NCBI RefSeq assembly: GCF_018613895.1
Contig: NZ_JAGGPH010000003.1
Location: 62,001 to 126,000 of the forward strand
Direction: 5' to 3'
DNA length: 64,000 nt
From: Curtobacterium sp. ISL-83
GTDB lineage: Bacteria; Actinomycetota; Actinomycetes; Actinomycetales; Microbacteriaceae
The notes under the pieces are model-generated. The model was given only the letters and a program-made list of their open reading frames with translations. It did not search any database and was not told where the DNA came from. Made by a program: the position numbers and the translations under genes. The number at the start of each line of letters is the position of its first letter. Position 1 is the stretch's first letter. Positions 6,990-14,903 of the stretch are shown piece after piece.

Positions 6990-8780
6990 ATGAGCACGGA
7001 CACCGTTACCACCACCGAAGCAGCCGACGACGGGCCCGTGGTGACCTTCGCCGACCTCGGCCTGAGCGACGCTGTGCTCAAGGCCGTCAAGGACATCGGC
7101 TACGAGACCCCTTCGGCCATCCAGGAAGCCACCATCCCCACGCTGCTCGCCGGCCGCGACGTCGTCGGCCTGGCGCAGACCGGAACCGGCAAGACCGCGG
7201 CCTTCGCGCTGCCGATCCTGTCCCGCATGGAAGCCGGCAGCAAGGTGCCACAGGCCCTCGTGCTGTCCCCGACGCGCGAGCTCGCGCTGCAGGTCTGCGA
7301 GGCCTTCGAGCAGTTCGCCTCGCACATCCGTGGCGTGCACGTGCTGCCCGTCTACGGCGGTCAGGCGTACGGCGTGCAGCTGTCCGCCCTGCGCCGCGGC
7401 GTCGACGTCGTCGTCGGCACGCCCGGCCGCATCATGGACCACATCGCGAAGGGCACGCTCGACCTGTCCCAGCTGAAGTACCTCGTGCTCGACGAGGCCG
7501 ACGAGATGCTCAAGATGGGCTTCGCCGAGGACGTCGAGACGATCCTCGCCGAGACGCCGAAGGAGAAGCAGGTCGCGCTGTTCTCGGCGACCATGCCGTC
7601 GCAGATCCGCCGCATCTCGCAGCAGTACCTGAACGACCCGGCCGAGATCACCGTCAAGACCAAGACGACCACGTCGGCCAACACCACGCAGCGCTACCTG
7701 ATGGTGTCGTACCCGCAGAAGGTCGACGCACTCACCCGCATCCTCGAGGTCGAGGACTTCGAGGGCATGATCGTCTTCGTCCGCACGAAGAGCGAGACCG
7801 AGAACCTCGCCGAGAAGCTCCGCGCCCGCGGGTACGCCGCCGCCGCCATCAGCGGTGACGTCGCCCAGGTGCAGCGCGAGCGGACCGTCAACCAGCTCAA
7901 GTCCGGCAAGCTCGACATCCTGGTCGCCACGGACGTCGCCGCCCGCGGCCTGGACGTCGACCGCATCACGCACGTCGTGAACTTCGACATCCCCGTCGAC
8001 ATCGAGTCCTACGTGCACCGCATCGGCCGCACCGGGCGTGCCGGCCGCAAGGGCGACGCGATCAGCTTCGTCACCCCGCGCGAGCGCCGCCTGCTCGCCG
8101 CGATCGAGAAGACCACGCGCCAGCCGCTCACCCAGATGACGCTGCCGACGATCGACGACGTCAACGAGACGCGCCTGACCCGCTTCGACGACGCCATCAC
8201 CGCGGCGCTCGAGCAGCAGGACCGCATCAGCGCGTTCCGCGACATCATCGCGCACTACGTCGAGCACCACGACGTCCCGGCCGACGACGTCGCCGCCGCG
8301 CTCGCCGTCGTGTCGCAGGGCGAGGACCCGCTGCTGCTCGACCCGAAGTCGGACGAGCTCCGGAACCAGGTCGACCGCGACAGCCGCCGCGCCGAGCGCC
8401 CGCAGCGCGACGACGACCGCGGCGCCCGGTCGGACCGCGGCCCGCGTCGTTCGGTGCCGATGACCGCCTACCGGATCGAGGTCGGCCGCCGTCACCGCGT
8501 CGAACCGCGTCAGATCGTCGGCGCGCTCGCGAACGAGGGCGGACTGCGCCGCGACGACTTCGGCTCGATCCAGATCCGCCCGGACTTCTCCGTGGTGGAA
8601 CTGCCCGTCGACATGGACCCGGGCGTGCTCGACCGTCTGGCCCAGACCCGGATCAGCGGCAAGCTCATCGAGATCAAGGCCGACCGCCGCAGCGGAGGTG
8701 CGCGTCGTCCCGAGGGCGACCGAGACCGCGCTCCCCGGTACGACCGCGACGAGCGCTCCGAGCGCAAGCCGCGGTACTGA
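6990..8780 (+). CDS. deaD: DEAD-box ATP-dependent RNA helicase, DeaD/CsdA type
   Basis: This 596-residue protein unwinds structured RNA, acting in ribosome assembly and mRNA turnover, often in the cold. It has the Q motif (FADLGLSDAVLKAV), motif I AQTGTGKT at 62-69, PTRELALQ, TPGRIMDH, DEAD at 168-171, SAT at 199-201, TDVAARGLDV and HRIGRTGRAGRKG from 343. After an Arg/Asp-rich linker a DbpA-type RNA-binding domain follows at about 490-565, then a charged tail. ATG 6990 was chosen because the family N-terminus begins just after it. A perfect palindrome terminator follows. Confidence 0.95.
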   Translation: MSTDTVTTTEAADDGPVVTFADLGLSDAVLKAVKDIGYETPSAIQEATIPTLLAGRDVVGLAQTGTGKTAAFALPILSRMEAGSKVPQALVLSPTRELALQVCEAFEQFASHIRGVHVLPVYGGQAYGVQLSALRRGVDVVVGTPGRIMDHIAKGTLDLSQLKYLVLDEADEMLKMGFAEDVETILAETPKEKQVALFSATMPSQIRRISQQYLNDPAEITVKTKTTTSANTTQRYLMVSYPQKVDALTRILEVEDFEGMIVFVRTKSETENLAEKLRARGYAAAAISGDVAQVQRERTVNQLKSGKLDILVATDVAARGLDVDRITHVVNFDIPVDIESYVHRIGRTGRAGRKGDAISFVTPRERRLLAAIEKTTRQPLTQMTLPTIDDVNETRLTRFDDAITAALEQQDRISAFRDIIAHYVEHHDVPADDVAAALAVVSQGEDPLLLDPKSDELRNQVDRDSRRAERPQRDDDRGARSDRGPRRSVPMTAYRIEVGRRHRVEPRQIVGALANEGGLRRDDFGSIQIRPDFSVVELPVDMDPGVLDRLAQTRISGKLIEIKADRRSGGARRPEGDRDRAPRYDRDERSERKPRY

Positions 8781-8809
8781 GGCGCTGATCCAGCCCGGAC
8801 GGGCTGATC

Positions 8810-8855
8810 GCAGACGGGAGGGGCGGTGCCGGCTGGCACCGCCCCTCCCGTCTGC
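8810..8855 (+). terminator. Intergenic palindrome, copy B, probable helicase terminator
   Basis: A perfect 21-bp stem (8810-8830 / 8835-8855) with loop ggct lies 30 bases after the helicase stop. The core cggtgcc-ggct-ggcaccg matches copies C and D, loop included. There is no clear U tract, but the stem is strong enough for termination in high-GC DNA. Confidence 0.8.
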
Positions 8856-9001
8856 TGCGTGCGGGCCGGTGAGCCGCTCCGTTGCGGGGTCACGCACACC
8901 CGCCGCACGATCCCCGGTCCATGTTCCGACGGTCAGTCGCGCGGTGATTCGATGCTCAGAGCCGCGGTGCAACCCCCGCGGACGAGGACAGGGGATCGAA
9001 C

Positions 9002-10315
9002 GTGTTCAGAGCAGTACTGACCGCCGCAGCCGCGGTGGCGCTCGTCATCGGGGGAGTCGCGCCCGCCTCGGCCGCCACAGCCGCCTCGGTGCCCGGAGCA
9101 CCGACCGCGGTCGCCGTCGCCGCATCGGCCGACGGCGCGACCGTGACCTGGAACGCGCCCCGGACCGGCGCGAAGGTCACCGGCTGGCGCGTCGCCGTCA
9201 CGCCCGCCGAGCGTCAGCCGGACCACGGCGTCGACCGGCTGCCGGCATCGGCCCGGTCGGACCGGTTCGGTGCCCTCGGCGCCACCACCACCTACCGCTT
9301 CACCGTCCGGGCCGTCGGTGCCCGTGGCACGGGCCCCGCCGTGACGGTGCAGTACCACGCGCCGGCCCCCGTGCAGACGGTGGAGTCCCTGTACGGCCTC
9401 GACGCGGCGGACAACGTCGTGCGGTTCCCGACCAGCGGCTCCGAGGCACCGACGACCGTCGCGCCGGACGGGCAGGGCTTCACGGCGGACGACGTCGGCG
9501 ACGTGTTCGTGCCCTCGGCGGACGGGACGTCGATCCTGGAGTACCCGGCCGACGGCAGTGCCCCGAGGACGCTCGCGGCCGGCCTGCACCTCACGGCGGA
9601 CCTCCGCTCGGACGTCGCCGGCAACCTGTACTGGGTCGACGCGGTGTCACACGCCATCACGAAGCTCCCGGTGACCGGAGCCGCGCCCGTGCGGGTGCTC
9701 CCCTCGGCCGGTGCACAGTGGGTCGTCGGGCGGGACGGCACCGTCTCGACGGCCAAGCAGGGCTCCACGTCGACCACGGTCGTGCAGGTCAGCCCGCTCG
9801 GGAAGACCACCACCCGTGCGATCCCGGAGACCGGGTACCGGTCGCTCGCAGCAGTCCTGCCGGACGGCGCCGGGAACCTGTACTTCGACTACTTCTCCAC
9901 GGGTGCGTCCGGCTACAGCGGCTGGATGGCACTGCCGGCGGGCGCGACCGACGTCGTCTCCGCCGAACCGCGCACCGCGTTCGAGTACGGCGCCACGAAC
10001 GGCGACGGACTGCTGATCGGGCAGTCCGCCGGCTGGTGTGCCGCCCCGGCCGACGCGCGTCCCGGCGGCTGCACGGCGGACAAGACCGTCACGCACCTGG
10101 TCTCGCGCCTGGCCGACGGCACGACCACGGAGCAGACCACCAGTGGTGTGACGTCCGAGGGACGCGGCGTGCACCTCGGTGCCGCGGACGAGGCAGGGGA
10201 CCTGTTCTTCACCGTGGGCAGCGGGCCGACGCCCGGCCTCTGGCGCCTGTCGGCCACGGGGGGCGCCGCACGCCAGCTCGCGACGACGCAGTACCAGCGG
10301 TTGCTCGTCATCTGA
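9002..10315 (+). CDS. Secreted protein with Fn3 domain and beta-propeller-like repeats
   Basis: This 437-residue protein starts at GTG 9002 after an AGGGGAT Shine-Dalgarno. Residues 1-24 form a signal peptide (AVALVIGGVAPASA). Residues about 28-118 are a fibronectin type III domain (PGAPTAVAVAASADGATVTW). The remainder has repeated NHL/propeller-like strands such as GLDAADNVVRFP, GNLYWVDAVSHAITKLPV and GNLYFDYF. There is no anchor, so it is probably released or bound to surface glycan. No catalytic motif is visible; a binding or scaffold role is inference. Confidence 0.75.
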   Translation: MFRAVLTAAAAVALVIGGVAPASAATAASVPGAPTAVAVAASADGATVTWNAPRTGAKVTGWRVAVTPAERQPDHGVDRLPASARSDRFGALGATTTYRFTVRAVGARGTGPAVTVQYHAPAPVQTVESLYGLDAADNVVRFPTSGSEAPTTVAPDGQGFTADDVGDVFVPSADGTSILEYPADGSAPRTLAAGLHLTADLRSDVAGNLYWVDAVSHAITKLPVTGAAPVRVLPSAGAQWVVGRDGTVSTAKQGSTSTTVVQVSPLGKTTTRAIPETGYRSLAAVLPDGAGNLYFDYFSTGASGYSGWMALPAGATDVVSAEPRTAFEYGATNGDGLLIGQSAGWCAAPADARPGGCTADKTVTHLVSRLADGTTTEQTTSGVTSEGRGVHLGAADEAGDLFFTVGSGPTPGLWRLSATGGAARQLATTQYQRLLVI

Positions 10316-10326
10316 GCTGACCACCC

Positions 10327-10436
10327 GACGGACGGGAGGCGCGGTGCCAGCTGGCACTTGGGCCCACGCCGGCCGGTTCCGGGCAGACGCGCCAGCGGCT
10401 GTCCGGCCGTGCCCGGTGGGGAGCCTCCCGTCCGTC
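10327..10436. repeat. Intergenic palindrome, copy C, split form
   Basis: Outer arms gacggacgggaggc (10327-10340) and gcctcccgtccgtc (10423-10436) pair perfectly over 14 bases but are 82 bases apart. The inner palindrome gtgccagctggcac (10344-10357) remains next to the left arm, so the right arm seems displaced by about 65 extra bases. It lies between two convergent genes. Confidence 0.65.
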
Positions 10437-10470
10437 CCGGCGCACGTGCGCAGGCCGGCCGGCCGATCCC

Positions 10471-11400
10471 TCAGGCCGCCAGGCCGGTCACCGTGCGCTC
10501 GCAGACCTCGTTCCAGAGGGTGGGCTCGAGCCCGAAGTGCGCCCGGGCGGCCGAGTCGTCGAGCACGTAGGGCGCGTTCCACTGGTACGAGAGCTCCGAC
10601 AGTTCGCGCATGAACGGCACGACCAGGCCCATCGCCCGGATCATCCCCGCCGGCAGTCGTCGGATCGTCACCGGCGGCTTCCCGGCCACCCGCAGCATGT
10701 CCGTGAGCGCCTCGGCCTGCGACCGCGGGGCGTTGGACGGCACGTTCCACGTCCGACCGTGCGCGGTCTCGTCGAGCGCGGCCGCGACGAGGGTCCGGGC
10801 GACGTCGCCCACGTCGGTGAAGCTGTGGGGCTGGTCCGTGCGGCCGATCATGGTGACCGCTCCACCCCGCAGCGCCGTCGGGAGGACCCGGGTCACGTGG
10901 CCGTTCGCGCCGATGCCCGGTCCGACGTAGTCCGCCGGTCGGACCTCGACCGCACGGAGTCGTCCGGCGGTGTGGGCGGCCAGTGCGTCGGCCCACATCC
11001 GCGCGCGGAGGACGCCCTTGTGGTCGGTGGCGGCGTCCGGAAGGCCCTCGTGCATCGGGCCGTCGACGGGACCGTACGGGTACAGGTTCCCGGTGATCGC
11101 GTAGACGGCGCCGCTCCGTTCCGCGGCCGTGAGCAGCGCGGCGGCGAGCGGCGGCCAGACCCGGTCCCACTGCGTGTAGTCGCCCGGGTTGGCGCAGTTG
11201 TACAGCGCCGCGGCCCCGTCGGCGACCCGGGTGAGGGCCGTCGCGTCGGTCGCGTCGAGGGCCAGGTGCGTCACCCCGTCCAGCCCGGTGTGTCGGCCGG
11301 AGCGGGTGACGACGACGACCTCGGCACCGCGGTCGACGAGCCGGGTGGCGACGGCACGGCCCACCGGGCCAGCACCGACGACGACGTGACGATCGGACAT
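10471..11400 (-). CDS. NAD-dependent epimerase/dehydratase-like protein
   Basis: This 309-residue protein has an N-terminal Rossmann motif VVGAGPVGRAVATRLVDRGAEVVVVTRSG and a NAD-dependent epimerase-like body (VRPADYVGPG, HSFTDVGDVARTLVAAA). A clear catalytic YxxxK is not obvious, so it may be an NmrA-like atypical SDR. ATG 11400 is preceded by GGAGG (11405-11409 on the minus strand). It is divergent from a TetR gene, with palindromic operators in between, so it is very probably that regulator's target. Confidence 0.82.
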   Translation of the reverse strand: MSDRHVVVGAGPVGRAVATRLVDRGAEVVVVTRSGRHTGLDGVTHLALDATDATALTRVADGAAALYNCANPGDYTQWDRVWPPLAAALLTAAERSGAVYAITGNLYPYGPVDGPMHEGLPDAATDHKGVLRARMWADALAAHTAGRLRAVEVRPADYVGPGIGANGHVTRVLPTALRGGAVTMIGRTDQPHSFTDVGDVARTLVAAALDETAHGRTWNVPSNAPRSQAEALTDMLRVAGKPPVTIRRLPAGMIRAMGLVVPFMRELSELSYQWNAPYVLDDSAARAHFGLEPTLWNEVCERTVTGLAA

Positions 11401-11420
11401 GGTTCCTCCAGAGCTGTTTG

Positions 11421-11483
11421 CGAGAGCACCGCTCTCGCTCTCAGTGTGGACGCGATCGGAGCCAATTGCAAGAGCAGTGCTCT
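11421..11483. promoter_or_regulatory. TetR operators between epimerase and TetR genes
   Basis: Two palindromes share a GAGAGC/GCTCTC core: cgagagc-acc-gctctcg (11421-11437) and agagca-g-tgctct (11471-11483). A third half site, gcactgctctc, lies just downstream at about 11493. They occupy the divergent promoter region. Confidence 0.75.
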
Positions 11484-11521
11484 CGATTGTGTGCACTGCT
11501 CTCCCGTGCCACGCTGGTCTC

Positions 11522-12325
11522 ATGGCGGAGAAGGCACCCACGGCGCGGGAACGCGCGCGCGCCAGCGTGCACGCGAGCATCCTGGCGGCGGCGCGTGAGC
11601 GACTGACCGTCGAGGGGCCGGCGCAGCTGAGCCTGCGCGCCGTCGCCCGTGACGTGGGGATGGTGTCGTCCGCCGTGTACCGGTACTTCCCCAGCCGAGA
11701 CGACCTGTTGACGGCGCTCCTCGTGCTCGACTACGACGAGCTCGGGAGCGCCGTCGAGACGGCCGAGGCACGCCACGACCGCCGCGCGGTGGGAGCACGG
11801 TGGGTCGCCGCCTGCCGTGCGATCCGTGCGTGGGCGCTCGGGCACCCCGGTGACTTCGCGCTGCTCTACGGCTCCCCGGTCCCCGGGTACGTCGCGCCGC
11901 AGGAGACGATCGTGCCCGCGGTCCGGACGACGCGTGTGCTCGTCCGGGTGGTCGTGGACGCCTGGGCAGCCCGAGCGGATGGGCACGGGCACGGGCGCGG
12001 GCACGATCCCGACGGCGGGCGGGGCGCCCGGTCGGCACCCGCCACCGCCCCCGGAGCGGTCGCCACCGCCGTGGCCGACGCTGCACGCTGGGCGCGGAAC
12101 GAGGGGTTCGGCGACGACCTGCCGGACGAAGTCGTGCTCCGGACGGTCATGGCGTGGACGACGGTGTTCGGGGTGCTGTCGTTCGAGCTCTTCGGGCACG
12201 CCGTGGGCTCGGTGTCCGACGGCGACGCCTACTTCGACGAGGTCGTGGCACGGCTCGCCGACGACCTCGGCTTCGCGGCGGACTTCGGAGCACCCGCGCT
12301 CCGCTCGGGGGCCGTCGGCTCCTGA
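11522..12325 (+). CDS. TetR family transcriptional regulator
   Basis: This 267-residue repressor has an N-terminal HTH (LSLRAVARDVGMVSSAVYRYFPSRDDLLTALL) followed by a TetR_C-type ligand domain. A His/Gly/Asp-rich low-complexity insert (GHGHGRGHDPDGG, about residues 160-173) interrupts the ligand domain and lengthens the protein beyond the usual 200 residues. ATG 11522 has CACGCT six bases upstream and no Shine-Dalgarno. It probably represses itself and the divergent epimerase through the palindromes at 11421-11483. Confidence 0.9.
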   Translation: MAEKAPTARERARASVHASILAAARERLTVEGPAQLSLRAVARDVGMVSSAVYRYFPSRDDLLTALLVLDYDELGSAVETAEARHDRRAVGARWVAACRAIRAWALGHPGDFALLYGSPVPGYVAPQETIVPAVRTTRVLVRVVVDAWAARADGHGHGRGHDPDGGRGARSAPATAPGAVATAVADAARWARNEGFGDDLPDEVVLRTVMAWTTVFGVLSFELFGHAVGSVSDGDAYFDEVVARLADDLGFAADFGAPALRSGAVGS

Positions 12326-12392
12326 GGTCGCCGAGCGCTGTCCTCCCCACGATGTCCGTACTCGGCGTTCGTCCCCAGATCGGGGCGCGGCG

Positions 12393-12422
12393 CTGACACG
12401 GAGGCCCCCGCTGCGGTAGACA
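12393..12422 (+). promoter_or_regulatory. Candidate sigma-70-type promoter of the GT2 operon
   Basis: CTGACA (12393-12398), an 18-base spacer and TAGACA (12417-12422) lie 50 bases before the GT2 start. This is the only reasonable -35/-10 pair I see in the 146-base gap. Confidence 0.4.
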
Positions 12423-12471
12423 ATCCTGTACGTGCCCACCCACCAGGGCGCGACCATCAGGAAGGGTGTCG

Positions 12472-14493
12472 ATGACCGCGCTCGACGTCACCCGACAGGA
12501 CCGCCGTCGGCTCACCACCGGCACGTCCCGTCGGCGCCTCGTCACCGTGCGCGTCGCGGCACTCCTCGCGTCGCTCGCGGGCCTGGACTACATCGTCTGG
12601 CGCTGGACCGCCTCGGTGAACTGGCACTCGTGGTGGATCGCCGTCCCGCTCATCCTGGCCGAGACGTACAGCGTCATCGACTCGCTGCTCTTCGCGCTCG
12701 GGGCCTGGCGACTGCGGGAACGCGGCGAGCCCCCCACGAAGCCGGGTTCCGATGTCACGGTGGACGTCTTCATCACGACCTACAACGAGCCCGTCGAGAT
12801 GGTCGAGCGGACCGCGCGTGCCGCCAAGGCGATCACGCACCCGCACACGACGTGGATCCTCGACGACGGGAACCGCCCCGAGATGCGCGCAGCGGCCGAC
12901 GCGCTCGGGGTCGGCGTCATCACCCGGGGTGCGGACTGGGTGGACCGCCCGCGGCACGCGAAGGCGGGCAACCTCAACAACGCCCTGCTCGCGACCCAGG
13001 GCGAGTTCCTGCTCATCCTCGACGCCGACCAGGTCCCGGAACCGGAGATCCTCGACCGCACGCTCGGCTACTTCAAGGACCCGCGGATGGCCCTCGTGCA
13101 GACGCCGCAGTGGTTCGAGAACGTCTCCGCAGCGGACCTCCTCGGCAGCCAGGCGCCCCTGTTCTACGGGCCGATCCAGCAGTCGAAGGACGGCTGGAAC
13201 GCCGCGTTCTTCTGCGGGTCGAACGCTATCCTCCGGCGGGAAGCCCTGATGCAGCTCGGTGTGACACGTTACGTACGCGAAGTCGAGGCGTCCGTGCAGC
13301 GCACGATCAAGACGTCCCGGACGCTGCTCGGCCGAGCGCGCGAGACCGAGACGGACCCGCGGGTGCTCGCCGCCCTCGACGAAGCAGCAGCGGTCGTCGA
13401 CCACGCGCGCGACCAGGTCGCGGCCGGCGAACCGCTCGGTGACGTCACCTTCCACTTCCAGCGCGGCATCGATGCGATCTCCTACCGCTTCGCCGCGGAC
13501 GACCTGGCGTCGGTGCGACAGGACCTGCAGGAGCTCGCCGCGATGTCCACCGAGCCCGACACGTTCGCCGGTCTCGACGACGCCGCGCTCGACGTCCTGG
13601 GGCGGCGCGACGCCTCGCCGGTGGCAGCGATCGAGGCCATCGCCGTGCTCGCCAGGGCCCTCGACGTCAACCGTGACGACGAAGCGCAGCCGATCATGCC
13701 GCTGGCGACCATCTCCGTGACCGAGGACATGGCCACCGCGATGCGCCTGCACGGCCTCGGGTGGAAGTCGGCGTACCACGACGAGATCCTGGCGGTCGGG
13801 CTCGCCCCGGAGGACCTGCCGACCATGCTCGTGCAACGGCTCCGGTGGGCACAGGGCACCATGCAGGTGTTCTTCCGCGAGAACCCGCTCCTGCAGAAGG
13901 GCCTGTCCTGGGGGCAGCGCCTGATGTACTTCTCGACCATGTGGAGCTACCTGTCCGGCTTCGCGGCGATCGTCTACATCGCGGCACCGGTCCTCTGCCT
14001 GTCGTTCGGGGTCATCCCGGTCCAGGCGTACAGCGTCGACTTCTTCGCCCGCCTCATCCCGTTCCTCATCCTCAACCAGCTGCTGTTCTGGGTGGTCGCG
14101 GCCGGCCGCCCCACCTGGCGGGGGCAGCAGTACTCGCTCGCGCTCTTCCCGGTCTGGATCGAAGCCGTCACCAGTGCGTTCGAGAACGTCTTCCGGGGCA
14201 AGCCCCTGGGGTTCCGGGTCACGCCCAAGGTGCGCGACAGGACCGAGCAGAAGCCCCGCTGGGACCTCGTGAAACCGCAGCTGTACGCGATGGGTGCGCT
14301 CGCCGCCGCCCTGGTCATGATCGGCATCCGGTACCTGTCCGGGCAGGCGTCGGGCATCGCGCCCCTCGTGAACACCGCCTGGGTCGTCTTCGACCTGTTC
14401 ATCTTCAGCATCGTGATCCGGGCCGTCCGCTACCGGGGACCCGTGGACGTCCAGTCCGAGCACGTATCGAGCACCGCAGGAGGACCACTGTGA
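12472..14493 (+). CDS. Processive GT2 polysaccharide synthase, cellulose-synthase-like
   Basis: This 673-residue membrane glycosyltransferase polymerises a beta-linked polysaccharide from a nucleotide sugar while exporting it. Two N-terminal membrane spans lead into the catalytic domain: DDG at 131-133, DAD at 184-186, FFCGSNAILRREAL near 245-258, TED at 417-419 and QRLRW at 455-459, then about six C-terminal spans. Roughly 150 residues separate the acceptor FCGS block from TED, where BcsA-type enzymes have about 20; this insert holds charged helices. No PilZ domain is seen. ATG 12472 fits AGGAAGG better than GTG 12466. It overlaps the next gene by 4 bases. The polymer is unknown. Confidence 0.9.
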   Translation: MTALDVTRQDRRRLTTGTSRRRLVTVRVAALLASLAGLDYIVWRWTASVNWHSWWIAVPLILAETYSVIDSLLFALGAWRLRERGEPPTKPGSDVTVDVFITTYNEPVEMVERTARAAKAITHPHTTWILDDGNRPEMRAAADALGVGVITRGADWVDRPRHAKAGNLNNALLATQGEFLLILDADQVPEPEILDRTLGYFKDPRMALVQTPQWFENVSAADLLGSQAPLFYGPIQQSKDGWNAAFFCGSNAILRREALMQLGVTRYVREVEASVQRTIKTSRTLLGRARETETDPRVLAALDEAAAVVDHARDQVAAGEPLGDVTFHFQRGIDAISYRFAADDLASVRQDLQELAAMSTEPDTFAGLDDAALDVLGRRDASPVAAIEAIAVLARALDVNRDDEAQPIMPLATISVTEDMATAMRLHGLGWKSAYHDEILAVGLAPEDLPTMLVQRLRWAQGTMQVFFRENPLLQKGLSWGQRLMYFSTMWSYLSGFAAIVYIAAPVLCLSFGVIPVQAYSVDFFARLIPFLILNQLLFWVVAAGRPTWRGQQYSLALFPVWIEAVTSAFENVFRGKPLGFRVTPKVRDRTEQKPRWDLVKPQLYAMGALAAALVMIGIRYLSGQASGIAPLVNTAWVVFDLFIFSIVIRAVRYRGPVDVQSEHVSSTAGGPL

Positions 14494-14903
14494 CCGCCGC
14501 ACGCACGTCGTTCGAGATCGCCGCGACCGTCGGGTCTCTGGACGAGGTCCAGGACCGCTTCGCCGCGTGGTGGGACGGACTCGGCATCGACGACGTGCGG
14601 CTCCGCTTCGGCCTCGAAACCGCGTTGGCCGAGGTCGCGGCGAACATCGTCGAGCACACCCTCCGGACCGACCGCGAAGCCGGACGGCGCTACACGGTCG
14701 AGCTCGACGCGACCGAACACGAACTCATCGCCGTGCTCAGCGACAACGGTCGGCCTGTCGACGTCGACCTCAGCGCGGTGACGATGGCGGACGTGCACGA
14801 AGAGAGCGGACGCGGTCTCGCGCTGGCGATCGCCGCGCTCGACCGGCTGGAGCACCGGCACGAGGGCGGACGGAACATCTGGACGCTTGCGTGCGCCCGT
14901 TGA
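14490..14903 (+). CDS. RsbW-like anti-sigma/serine kinase-type ATPase (HATPase_c_2)
   Basis: This 137-residue single-domain GHKL ATPase has an N box ETALAEVAANIVEH, a G1-like box DNGRPVD and a G2-like box ESGRGLALAIAALD. Relatives phosphorylate anti-anti-sigma factors or act as phosphatase/kinase partners. GTG 14490 overlaps the synthase stop (GTGA) and has AGGAGGA just upstream, so it is translationally coupled. No anti-sigma antagonist or sigma factor is nearby. A post-translational switch on polysaccharide synthesis is inference. Confidence 0.85.
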   Translation: MTAARTSFEIAATVGSLDEVQDRFAAWWDGLGIDDVRLRFGLETALAEVAANIVEHTLRTDREAGRRYTVELDATEHELIAVLSDNGRPVDVDLSAVTMADVHEESGRGLALAIAALDRLEHRHEGGRNIWTLACAR

